In this document: piece after piece, positions 1-7,000 of the stretch
How the letters are laid out: each line of letters starts with the position of its first letter
Position numbering within the stretch: position 1 is the first letter of the stretch
DNA from: CAYUVA01 sp964448115 [NCBI: uncultured bacterium]
GTDB taxonomy: Bacteria; CAYUVA01
NCBI GenBank assembly: GCA_964448115.1
Contig: CAYUVA010000070.1
Coordinates: 1-7,769 of the forward strand
DNA: 7,769 nucleotides
Reading direction: 5' to 3'
Notes under the pieces: model-generated
What the model was told of the DNA's origin: nothing
What the model saw: the letters and a program-made list of their open reading frames with translations, nothing else
Databases searched by the model: none
Program-made: the position numbers and the translations under genes

Positions 1-2
1 CT

Positions 3-158
3 GGTTGCAGACCTGGTCCGTAGAAAGGACATTGCGACTATAATGGCATTTTGTAGATTGGCATCTTGGAGGTTGCAGACCTGGTCCGTAGAAAGGACAT
101 TGCGACGGGAGGCGTAGCTATAGTAGCTTGATTAAAGCTAGTTGCAGAACTGGTCGGT
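3..158 (+). CRISPR. CRISPR array, trailing (leader-distal) end
   Basis: Two identical 36-bp repeats lie at 3-38 and 71-106. They begin GGTTGCAGACCTGG and end GGACATTGCGAC. A third, decayed copy starts at 140 and matches the first 19 repeat bases at 16 positions before diverging. The spacers are 39-70 (32 bp) and 107-139 (33 bp) and differ from each other. Each repeat contains a short inverted pair GTCC...GGAC that could form a weak hairpin. The decayed copy marks the trailing end, so the leader should lie to the left of the window with transcription rightward. In this orientation the last 8 bases, ATTGCGAC, would be the 5' handle of the crRNA, comparable to the ATTGAAAC-type handles of class 1 systems. 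No cas gene is in view, so the subtype is unknown. Only two full repeats are visible, but exact 36-bp identity and near-equal spacers make a chance repeat unlikely. Confidence 0.87.
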
Positions 159-309
159 CCAATACCAGAATAAAGTCAGGCGTTGAGGAGAATCACCGAT
201 CTCTGAAGAGGTCTCTAGGGGGATGTAGGAGCACACTGCTGACATCAATCGCGATTGGGAGTACGGCTTTTTCAGTTTAACGATCCATCACTTCCCGTGA
301 TTACTGGGT

Positions 310-339
310 GCCCGCCGGAGTTTACACCGCACTTGGTGC
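310..339. repeat. Dispersed repeat A, left copy
   Basis: This 30-bp segment matches 7584-7613 at 26 of 30 positions in the same orientation. The shared core is AGTTTAC followed by ACTTGGTGC. Its right half is an inverted repeat: CCGCAC (327-332), loop TTG, GTGCGG (336-341). The other copy lies about 7.3 kb away in the opposite flanking intergenic region. It looks like a member of a small palindromic dispersed family. Confidence 0.6.
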
Positions 340-359
340 GGGAAGGAAAGAAAGAGGAT

Positions 360-428
360 CACGCAAAGACGAAAAGAACGCAAAGTAGGAACTAGAGAAC
401 TAGAAAACTAGAAACTAGCCACGCAAAG
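360..428. repeat. Simple direct repeats (ACGCAAAG and AACTAGA units)
   Basis: ACGCAAAG occurs three times, at 361-368, 378-385 and 421-428. Between them, 389-418 is an imperfect tandem array of an AACTAGA-like unit of 7-9 bases in four copies. The stretch is purine rich with no coding character. It is probably slippage-generated intergenic sequence. Confidence 0.6.
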
Positions 429-444
429 CCTGCCCCAAGCGGAG

Positions 445-480
445 TCCCTATGCGGGCATGATTCCCTATGCGAACATGAC
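445..480. repeat. 18-bp tandem duplication
   Basis: Units 445-462 and 463-480 match at 15 of 18 positions. Both begin TCCCTATGCG and contain CATGA near the end. The duplication is adjacent to the dispersed palindromic repeats and has no associated gene. Confidence 0.6.
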
Positions 481-508
481 TAATGAAGGTAGAAAGCATC
501 CCTTTAAT

Positions 509-536
509 GTCATTCCCGCGCAGGCGGGAATCCAGT
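509..536. repeat. Dispersed palindromic repeat B, copy 1
   Basis: The segment contains a perfect 8-bp stem, ATTCCCGC (512-519) and GCGGGAAT (524-531), with a 4-base loop, and ends ATCCAGT. It belongs to the widely seen GTCATTCCCGCG...GGCGGGAATCCAG type of short intergenic palindromes. Copies also lie at 571-598 (22 of 28 matching) and 7655-7682 (24 of 28 matching). Confidence 0.7.
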
Positions 537-570
537 GAAGTGCATGACAACACGGAGCATCCCCGATTCC

Positions 571-598
571 GTCATACCCGCCCAGGCGAGCATCCAAC
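571..598. repeat. Dispersed palindromic repeat B, copy 2 (diverged)
   Basis: This segment matches copy 1 at 22 of 28 positions. It begins GTCATACCCGCCCAGG, and several stem pairs are lost, so it is a decaying member of the family. Confidence 0.55.
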
Positions 599-645
599 CC
601 GCAAATCACATCCAATAGGATATGTAACTTAGACGAAATTATCCC

Positions 646-674
646 TTGACATGAGAGCTTAAATAATATATATA
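646..674 (+). promoter_or_regulatory. Possible promoter in A+T-rich DNA (weak)
   Basis: TTGACA (646-651) is followed after 17 bases by TATATA (669-674). The -35 is perfect. The -10 sits in an alternating TA run where such matches occur easily. Downstream, a strong Shine-Dalgarno AGGAGG (795-800) precedes a GTG at 808, but the ORF there runs antisense into rocD and resembles nothing I know. This may be the remains of a lost gene's 5' region. Confidence 0.25.
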
Positions 675-866
675 TAAATATCAGGATAATAAAATTACCG
701 AGAATTTCGGACGCAACTGAGAGGATTTATGCTTCTCTTTATCATTAATTGGAATTTATATTTTAATTTATGGTAATATTACATGGAAAGGTATAGGAGG
801 TTTTTCTGTGTTGTACCTTCCTGGGATAGATCCAATTTACCCGTTTAAGCGGTTTCTTTGGTACCA

Positions 867-2108
867 CTACCCCAACACCTTCACTATGCGGGGGAGTGCC
901 CAGTCGATCTCCTGCTTTGAAATGATGAGCGGCGGGGCGATGCGAATCACATCCCGGTGCGTCTCCTTGCATAAAATCCCCTCCTCCATCAGCATCTCGC
1001 AGTAACGCCTAGCGCCGCCTGCCTCCGGCTTCAGCTCGATGGCTATGAAAAGCCCCAGACCACGCAGCTCCTTTACCTTGTCGTTGCCCTGGAGCGCTTC
1101 CTCGAGCTTGGCGAGGAAATACGCTCCCTTCTCTGCTGACTCGCCAGCTAAATCATGTTCGCGCAGATAAGCCAGGACTGTTCTCGCAATCGCACAAGCC
1201 TTGGGGTTGCCGCCGAATGTCGAGCCGTGGCTGCCCGGGTCGAAGACCGACATTATCTGCGCAGATGAGACCACGCACGAGATGGGATACTCCCCCCCGC
1301 CGAGCGCCTTGCCTAGTATCATCACATCCGGCTTGGCATTATCGTGCTCCCAGGCGAACATCCTGCCGGTTCTGCCAAAGCCGGTCTGTATCTCATCGAG
1401 GACGAGCAGGACATTGTTCTGCTTGCAGACAGCCTTCGCTTGTGCCAGATAGCCCTTTGGGGGTATCTTTATTCCCGCCTCGCCCTGCACCGGCTCCACC
1501 AGAAATGCTGCCGTATTGGGAGTTATTGCTTCCTTTAGGGCGTTAATATCGCCGTAGGGAATGACCTTGAAGCCAGGGGTAAAGGGACCATAGCCTTGCC
1601 GATATTCCTCATCTGAGGAAAAGGTGATTATGGTAACGGTTCTGCCGTGGAAGTTGTCCTTGCAGGCGATTATCTGCGCCTTATCGTTTGGCACGCCCTT
1701 GAACTTGTAAGCCCATCTTCGCACCATTTTTATTGCAGTTTCAACAGCCTCGGCGCCTGAGTTCATGGGCAGCACCTTCTCGAAGCCGGTGAACTGGCAG
1801 ATATCGCGACAGAATAGGGCATACTGCGAGGTCAAGAATGCCCTGGAGGTCAGCGATATCTTCTTTGATTGCTGATAAGAGGTCTCTATGAATTCACCGA
1901 ATCCATAACCACATAGCAGCGAGGAGTATGCGGATAGAAAATCTAGGTACTCGTTTCCATCGCTGTCGATGACCTTGCACCCCTTGCCCTTTTCGAGGAA
2001 TACCGGCAAAGGATGGTAATTATTGGCGCCATATTTTTCGCAGATATCGAGCAGTTCCTGCTTGTTTAAATTCTCTTCGATCATCGCTTTGTTTTTCATC
2101 ATCATCAT
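867..2108 (-). CDS. rocD: Ornithine aminotransferase (ornithine--oxo-acid transaminase)
   Basis: The 413-residue protein is a complete fold-type I, class III PLP-dependent transaminase. Expected reaction: L-ornithine plus 2-oxoglutarate gives glutamate 5-semialdehyde plus glutamate, in the cytoplasm, linking arginine/ornithine breakdown to proline and glutamate. Visible marks are NYHPLPV near residue 30, NSGAEAVE (116-123) for phosphate binding, NFHGRT (152-157), VEPVQGEAG (204-212), DEIQTGFGRTG (238-248), and GKALGGG with the Schiff-base Lys267. GSHGSTFGGNP follows at 292-302 and LCKETH at 379-384. The string of RocD-specific blocks favours ornithine over acetylornithine or GABA transaminase. 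The length is normal for the family. The N-terminus reads four Met codons in a row. The first ATG (2106-2108) is favoured because GGGAG lies about 10 bases upstream, although slippage or use of a later Met cannot be excluded. No arginine-pathway neighbour is in the window. Confidence 0.93.
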   Translation of the reverse strand: MMMMKNKAMIEENLNKQELLDICEKYGANNYHPLPVFLEKGKGCKVIDSDGNEYLDFLSAYSSLLCGYGFGEFIETSYQQSKKISLTSRAFLTSQYALFCRDICQFTGFEKVLPMNSGAEAVETAIKMVRRWAYKFKGVPNDKAQIIACKDNFHGRTVTIITFSSDEEYRQGYGPFTPGFKVIPYGDINALKEAITPNTAAFLVEPVQGEAGIKIPPKGYLAQAKAVCKQNNVLLVLDEIQTGFGRTGRMFAWEHDNAKPDVMILGKALGGGEYPISCVVSSAQIMSVFDPGSHGSTFGGNPKACAIARTVLAYLREHDLAGESAEKGAYFLAKLEEALQGNDKVKELRGLGLFIAIELKPEAGGARRYCEMLMEEGILCKETHRDVIRIAPPLIISKQEIDWALPRIVKVLG

Positions 2109-2157
2109 GGTCTCTTCACTCCCTGCTTATTGTTGGTATCTAATGAAGCCGCAGGGT

Positions 2158-2185
2158 AATTTACCAGCCGTGTTTTCTTTGTCAA
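2158..2185 (-). promoter_or_regulatory. Probable promoter of rocD
   Basis: On the minus strand, TTGACA (2180-2185) is followed after 16 bases by TAAATT (2158-2163). This places transcription start near 2151 and gives a leader of about 43 bases before the rocD ATG. The -35 is a perfect match and the -10 is weaker. Its -35 box is one arm of the inverted repeat at 2178-2198. Confidence 0.5.
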
Positions 2186-2198
2186 GCAGGTTGACAAA
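2178..2198. promoter_or_regulatory. Perfect inverted repeat joining two divergent -35 boxes
   Basis: TTTGTCAA (2178-2185), GCAGG, TTGACAAA (2191-2198): 8-bp arms are exact reverse complements around a 5-base centre. The arms contain the -35 hexamers of the rocD promoter and of the rightward promoter. A dimeric regulator bound here could control both directions. The symmetry may instead result only from two -35 boxes placed back to back. No regulator gene is in the window. Confidence 0.5.
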
Positions 2199-2219
2199 AA
2201 GACCAGAATAGATTATAAA
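2191..2219 (+). promoter_or_regulatory. Strong sigma70-type promoter of the dcd-like/peptide/SPASM cluster
   Basis: TTGACA (2191-2196), a 17-base spacer, then TATAAA (2214-2219): a near-consensus housekeeping promoter. The expected start is near 2226, leaving a leader of about 15 bases with AAGGTG (2229-2234) six bases before the ATG at 2241. A GTG at 2232 is in frame, but it lies almost at the transcript end and inside the ribosome-binding site, so 2241 is preferred. No other promoter is obvious before the SPASM gene, so this one may drive all three. Confidence 0.7.
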
Positions 2220-2240
2220 TTTGTATTAAAGGTGCTTATC

Positions 2241-2540
2241 ATGCTGACCGATAAACAGATAGAAGATGCTATCAAAGCAGGTGAACTCGACATCGAAAAC
2301 TTCGATAAAGAGGAATGTCTTCAGCCAGCCAGTTATGATATGAGACTTGGCAGATGGGCTTATACAAGTCAATCGAATGAGAAGATAGATCTCGAAAAGA
2401 AGGGGCTTCTGGTTATTGATCAAGGTGAATTTGCGGTTGTGGAATTATATGAGAGAATAAAATGCAGCAACATAATTGCTGGTCAATTGGGACTTAGATC
2501 AGAGTTTGCCAAACGAGGTCTTTTGTTGTTGTTTCAGTAA
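2241..2540 (+). pseudogene. Truncated dCTP-deaminase-like gene
   Basis: The 99-residue product (ATG at 2241) opens MLTDKQIEDAIKAGEL and continues with QPASYDMRLGR (residues 29-39), a GEFAVVELYERIK segment and AGQLGLRSEFAKRGL. These are the hallmark N-terminal blocks of dCTP deaminase/dUTPase-fold (Dcd) proteins, which make dUTP from dCTP. Full Dcd proteins are usually about 160-195 residues. This one stops just after the RSxxAxxGL block, so the IDPG segment with the catalytic Glu is absent. The position of the usual catalytic Arg in that block also reads Lys. A second frame, open from 2498 to a TGA at 2597-2599, encodes a basic tail (KGLKKRIRERVIREAI) that overlaps the next ATG as ATGA. That looks like the C-terminus of a former upstream gene. 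Sampled G+C is about 41%, against about 55-67% just downstream. It is probably inactive, although its start and promoter remain intact. Confidence 0.65.
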
Positions 2541-2595
2541 AAGGACTTAAGAAAAGAATCCGAGAACGAGTCATCCGCGAGGCAATTACATTATT

Positions 2596-2796
2596 ATGAC
2601 CGCTGGCATCAAATTCGGCTTCAATCCAAACTCGAGCGGCATCGGCTCCGGCACCACGGCATTGCTCTGGGGCGCACTCGGCGGGGTGCTTGTATTCAGC
2701 CTGGTATTTGCTATTGCCACCTGGAAGCTGCGCTCCTGGCTGCATCGAAAAAACAAAGGGCATAAAGGCGAAATCACCGATGATACAGGCAACTAG
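2596..2796 (+). CDS. Small single-pass membrane peptide, candidate SPASM-enzyme partner
   Basis: I do not recognise the family. The 66-residue product has a polar N-terminus rich in Gly, Ser, Asn and Thr (KFGFNPNSSGIGSGTT, residues 6-21). One hydrophobic helix follows at about 22-43, then a strongly basic segment (KLRSWLHRKNKGHK, 44-57) and an acidic tail. The positive-inside rule predicts N-terminus outside and C-terminus in the cytoplasm. It has no Cys, so a Cys-derived thioether crosslink is not possible. Residues such as Asn, Ser, Thr or Trp would be the candidates for modification. Three things support a real gene: its ATG overlaps an upstream TGA as ATGA, its 3' end overlaps the SPASM gene start by 17 bases, and a short frame with such a clear helix is unlikely by chance. 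Its own Shine-Dalgarno (GAGG, 2579-2582) is weak and 13 bases away, so coupled translation is likely. Confidence 0.6.
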   Translation: MTAGIKFGFNPNSSGIGSGTTALLWGALGGVLVFSLVFAIATWKLRSWLHRKNKGHKGEITDDTGN

Positions 2797-4003
2797 GTTC
2801 GCACTTCGCTTTTTGCCTCGACTCATTGCCAGCAATACATCAACCTGGAACCTCCGATACGAGACCTTTGGAGGCATCCTATCCATCAAAGAACCACCCA
2901 TGCTCGTGTACCTTACCCGTCCCATGGTTCGATTGATGGGCTTTCGTAAAAGCGAGCTATGGAATCATCCTGTGAATCGAGTTTTGTCCGCTCCCTGCGA
3001 GGTGCACATCGCCCTGACCAATCGCTGTAATCTCGGGTGCAGCGGGTGTTATATGGACTCCGGCACAGCGCTGCCCGATGAGATGACCACCGAAAAGGTT
3101 AAGGAATGCCTCGATGTCTTAGCTGGCATGGGCGTTTTTCATGTAGCCTTAGGCGGTGGCGAGTCGCTGCTCAGGAAGGATATCTTTGAGATAGCTGAAT
3201 ATGCGACCAGAGTGAACATCGTGCCCAACATGACCACCAACGGTACCCTGGTAAGCCGAGATAATGCTGATCTGTGCCGCATCTTCGGGCAGATAAATGT
3301 CTCCATAGACGGTAACAGGGAAAGCTATCGATTATCACGGGGGATCGATGCCTACGAGGAGGCACTGCAAGGCTTAAGGCTATTGCTCCAAGCTGGCTGT
3401 CGAGCTGGCATCAACTTTACCCTGAATCGGCACAATTTTGATGATCTTGAGCACATCGCTAGGCTTGCTGCCGAGCTTGGCGCAAACGATGTGGAGATAC
3501 TCCGCTTCAAGCCGATGGGCAGGGGAGCGGCTACCTTCGAGGAGATGATGACCTCCGCTGAGCAGGACCGCCGACTGCTTGGCTATATCCTTTATCTGCG
3601 CAATAGATACGGAGTCGAGCTTAAGGTCGATTGCTCGCTTGTACCCCTATTATGCTCCAATAGTAAGGCTTCGCCTCGTCTGCTGAGCCTGTTCAAGGTG
3701 CAGGGCTGCCTGGGGGGGAATCACCTGTGCGCCATCGATGCCCAGGGCATGGTGAGCGCTTGCAGCTTCGATAGCGCCAAGCTATGCCATTATCGCCAGT
3801 TGCCCGATGTATGGCTAAAAGATGCCACCTTCAGCCTGTTTCGTAATTGGGATAGGCAAGCAGTAGATCCATGCCGTGATTGCTTGCACCTTGAGCTTTG
3901 CATGGGGGGCTGCCATGCAGTCTCCCAATATGTGCTCAATGACCCACAACACAAAGATCCCGCATGCCCAAAGAGTACAACAGACCAACCATCTTCTTTT
4001 TAG
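2780..4003 (+). CDS. Radical SAM/SPASM domain peptide- or protein-modifying enzyme
   Basis: The 407-residue enzyme has the radical SAM motif CNLGCSGC (Cys83, 87, 90), which binds the 4Fe-4S cluster that cleaves S-adenosylmethionine. GGGES (125-129) stands at the usual GGE position, TTNGT follows at 152-156 and VSIDG at 174-178. The C-terminal SPASM domain is canonical: Cys310-x12-Gly-x4-Cys328, then Cys365-x2-Cys368-x5-Cys374-x3-Cys378, then Cys396. This set holds two auxiliary clusters and is typical of enzymes that modify ribosomal peptides or partner proteins. About 70 residues precede the core and include ETFGGILS (28-35), a segment reminiscent of small recognition regions in related maturases (inference). 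I start at ATG 2780 because the longer frame reads through the peptide gene and AAAGG lies upstream at 2764-2768. The gene overlaps the membrane-peptide gene by 17 bases, which suggests a functional pair. The exact reaction is unknown. Confidence 0.9.
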   Translation: MIQATRFALRFLPRLIASNTSTWNLRYETFGGILSIKEPPMLVYLTRPMVRLMGFRKSELWNHPVNRVLSAPCEVHIALTNRCNLGCSGCYMDSGTALPDEMTTEKVKECLDVLAGMGVFHVALGGGESLLRKDIFEIAEYATRVNIVPNMTTNGTLVSRDNADLCRIFGQINVSIDGNRESYRLSRGIDAYEEALQGLRLLLQAGCRAGINFTLNRHNFDDLEHIARLAAELGANDVEILRFKPMGRGAATFEEMMTSAEQDRRLLGYILYLRNRYGVELKVDCSLVPLLCSNSKASPRLLSLFKVQGCLGGNHLCAIDAQGMVSACSFDSAKLCHYRQLPDVWLKDATFSLFRNWDRQAVDPCRDCLHLELCMGGCHAVSQYVLNDPQHKDPACPKSTTDQPSSF

Positions 4004-4004
4004 G

Positions 4005-7000
4005 CTAGTCGGTGGCTACCAGCGCAGGCCAGGCATATTCTCCGTTGATATATAGCTCAAGAAGGTAATTGCCAGCCGGCGCTCCTGAACCGATACCGGG
4101 TACCGACCAGTCGTATATCATATCACCAACATGATTAAGCCCGATACCAACAGGTGCTCCTCCGAAATAGAACTCTGTACTCACAATATCGCCATACAGC
4201 ACGGCGAGGAAGTACAGATCGCCCCCTTGAGCCTCGGTAAGGTCCGTGTCCCAATATCCTGCTGCCCAGCAGACCCCTAGCGGTTCCGGTGTCGGGGTCT
4301 GGGTTGGCGTTGGAGTTCGAGTAACCGTCGGCGGGGGAGTTTGAGTCTCAGTTGGAGTATCAGTGGCAGCAGCGGTCTCAGTAGGGGTATTAGTAGGCTG
4401 TGGTGTCTCAGTCGGGGTTCGTGTCGGGGTTGGCTGCGCCTCGACTGTAAACATGTATTGCTCGGTCTGGTGTCGATTGCCAAAGTTATCGATGACGGTT
4501 ATCGTATAGCTCACCTGCGTTCCGGTATCAGCCCATGGGATAGCGCCCCAGTGCTGGTTACAATCGACTTGAGACATAGGGCTTTTTCCAATAAAGCTGT
4601 CGTTCATCCATACCTTAAGATATACAGAGCGTATTTGGCTTTGATCCTCAACACCTTGTGCGGTAACGATGAACGGAGTCGCCTCTGGCTTTACCATGGT
4701 GGTATCAACCCAGGCGCCGGATACCTGCGGTGGAGATGTATCAACCGGCGCTCTGTTGAATAACAAAACGCTGTAGGGGGAATAATCGAGAGCAAGCTCT
4801 CCAGCAACTGATGGTTGCATGATATTTGCATCCAACACCCTGCCACCCCTGGTTCGTTTTATCGATACCTTCTCACCGGTAACATTTACAAGATATGCTA
4901 AGCCATATTCGGTCATGGCTATCTGTTCTGGATTAGCACCGCCCGAGGGAGCTGGATTATGAGCATCCGGGCTCAGGTCATCTGCATCGAACAAGCCCCA
5001 TTGACTCGATGCCTGGTAGGCAACCCCAAGCGTATTATGCACGCTATCGAGGTCGCAGCTTCGCGGCTTGGTGCCGGAGGCGATGGATTGGATTGCGACA
5101 AGCTCAATTGCAGTATGACCGCCTGAGGTGTCATAAACTGCCACATTGGCAGAGGTCTCGCCGGTTACATAGAGATACATGTTGAACGGGTCGTACTTGA
5201 GCGAGGAGGGTCCGCTTATTCCGTCAGTTGATAGATCAATGGTTCTAAAGAGCGTGGGGGCATTGATGGAAGCCTCGAAGACCTGCAGGGTATCGGAATC
5301 CTTATTGGCTACATAGATATACTTGTTTTGTCCATCGATTGCCAGCCCGATTGGATTAGTATTGGTAGCGGTGGAGCCTTTTATTATGAAATTCCCCAGT
5401 CCCGTCTCCTTTATATGATGGATCTTATTGCTCTGGGTGGTAATAAATAAGGACTGCTGGTAGGGATCATAGGCGCAGTTTATCGGTCTTTCATTATTTA
5501 TGCTGAAGTGTCCGCTCGTATATGCAATATCCTCCGAGTACCAGTAAACAGAGGTTAATCCACCCCCGGCGGGACCGTCCATGGTATAAATAACATAAAG
5601 GTGATCCAGGTGCGGATTGTAGCTCATCCTTACTGGCTGGTAAATGATACCGACTTTCACCGGATGTTGTAGCAACGGCTCGTGATTAAGGGTGCTAAGC
5701 ATCGAAACCTTGCCATCATCATTGTGTGCTACTGCGATGATATGAGGCGGAGCGGTTGTAATCTCATCCTGCTTGAAAAGTCCAACCCCGCTTGTTTCAC
5801 AAGCCTTTGATGCTCCTGGTGCATCCATCAAAACAAAGTATAGGCTCAAGAAATTATCTTGCCCCTGGGTCATATCCATACCGTTAAGCCAGGGGATCTT
5901 GCCCATGAACCTGAGGTCCCCCATGTTATCATATAGCATCGAGCCTAGATCATCTGGGATGGAGGCAATGGCGAGGTTAAGGATAAATCGCACCACCACC
6001 TCTAGCAGGTCATCAGGGGTTGTCTCGAGCACTCCACGGTCGATTATCTCTATGGGAAGATAGTATTGCTCGGGATCTTCGGGATCTTTTCGCACCTTGA
6101 GCTTCATGGTTATCATCCCCTCAGCTTGATTGAAGCCGAGGTTCAAATCAGCTATAGTGCTTATACCGACTCCGAAGATGGTTTCCTGTCCCCAGGGCGT
6201 CTCTGCGAGCAAGTAAGCCTCCATGTCATCTATATAAAGGGTCGGTTCTCCCTTGCCTCCCTCAAGGAAATATGGTGATTTTGTTGGATTCAAGCGGATG
6301 CTTATCGGGCAATCCAACCAGTAGATAGAGGCAACCTCAGGGAGCAAAGTCCCCAGAAAGCCTGTGCTAAGTGATATCGGCAGTTCATCTCCCAGGCTGC
6401 ATTTATCCAGCTCCAAGTTGAACAGGTTGCCCTGCATCAGGTAATAAAACAGCTCGTTTAGGGTATCATCCGATAGATGTATCGCCCCCAGGTAAGGCTG
6501 GTTGGACAGGGGAGCTAGAGGCGGATTGACTGGAAACGCAGCGTTGTCGCTTAGAATATCGCTAGGTCCATCCTCATCGCCGACCGAGCTTATCAATGGC
6601 ATGATACCACCATCAGCTCTAAGGTCGATCCCTTGGGTAGTATAGCTGGAAGTCTCGAGGCTCGATTCAGCTAAAGCGGGACAGAATATTGAAAGATCGC
6701 CTAGTAATGCAAGTATATCAATCGATGTTCCCTTCGAGATTATGCCAGATAGCGCACCCTCGATTATCTCTTGGGCATTTTGTGCTACATCCTCCTCGAA
6801 GATAGTACGCAGGGTAACATTCATATCGTCGAATACATCGCAAAGATATCCCTCACAGGGGGTCTCATTGAGGAAGTTAGCTATAATAGACTCGGTGATG
6901 TTAAGATCCATCTCCATAACGAAATCATCAAAGGTGAAGTTGAGGTAGCCTTGGATATACCACGAGGCGCTAAAGGTGGCATTCAGGTCGAGCTTCGAGT

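Larger units (their letters stand above)
159..866. other. Intergenic region rich in short repeats, no gene recognised
   Basis: I see no convincing gene here. It separates the CRISPR array from the 3' end of rocD. The left and middle parts carry several short repeats listed separately (310-339, 360-428, 445-480, 509-536, 571-598). The right part, about 640-790, is strongly A+T rich with an alternating TA run near 667-676. No hairpin followed by a T-run is evident downstream of the rocD stop, so where rocD transcription ends is unclear. No tRNA or rRNA was recognised. Confidence 0.7.

Noticed and set aside
698-740. Weak hairpins (CCGA...TCGG and GAGAG...CTCTC) as rocD terminator
   Set aside because: The stems are only 4-5 bp, with no T-run on the minus strand directly after them.
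808-1005. 65-residue plus-strand frame with a strong Shine-Dalgarno
   Set aside because: Most of it is antisense to the well-supported rocD C-terminus and it has no recognisable content. It is kept only as a low-interest finding.
2498-2540. Programmed -1 frameshift in the dcd-like gene
   Set aside because: No canonical slippery heptamer in the reading frame is present, and the tail in the new frame does not look like the rest of Dcd. Decay or recombination explains it better.
2690-2779. 30-residue N-terminal extension of the SPASM gene
   Set aside because: It reads through the membrane-peptide gene in another frame and has no family character. The ATG at 2780 has an upstream AAAGG and gives a normal N-terminus.
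2494-2925. 143-residue minus-strand frame opposite the peptide and SPASM genes
   Set aside because: It is the shadow of two better-supported plus-strand genes and has no signal of its own.
4281-4436. Minus-strand Pro/Thr repeat as a CRISPR or satellite array
   Set aside because: The repeat is coding, in frame, and degenerate at the third codon position, as expected for a Pro/Thr protein linker.
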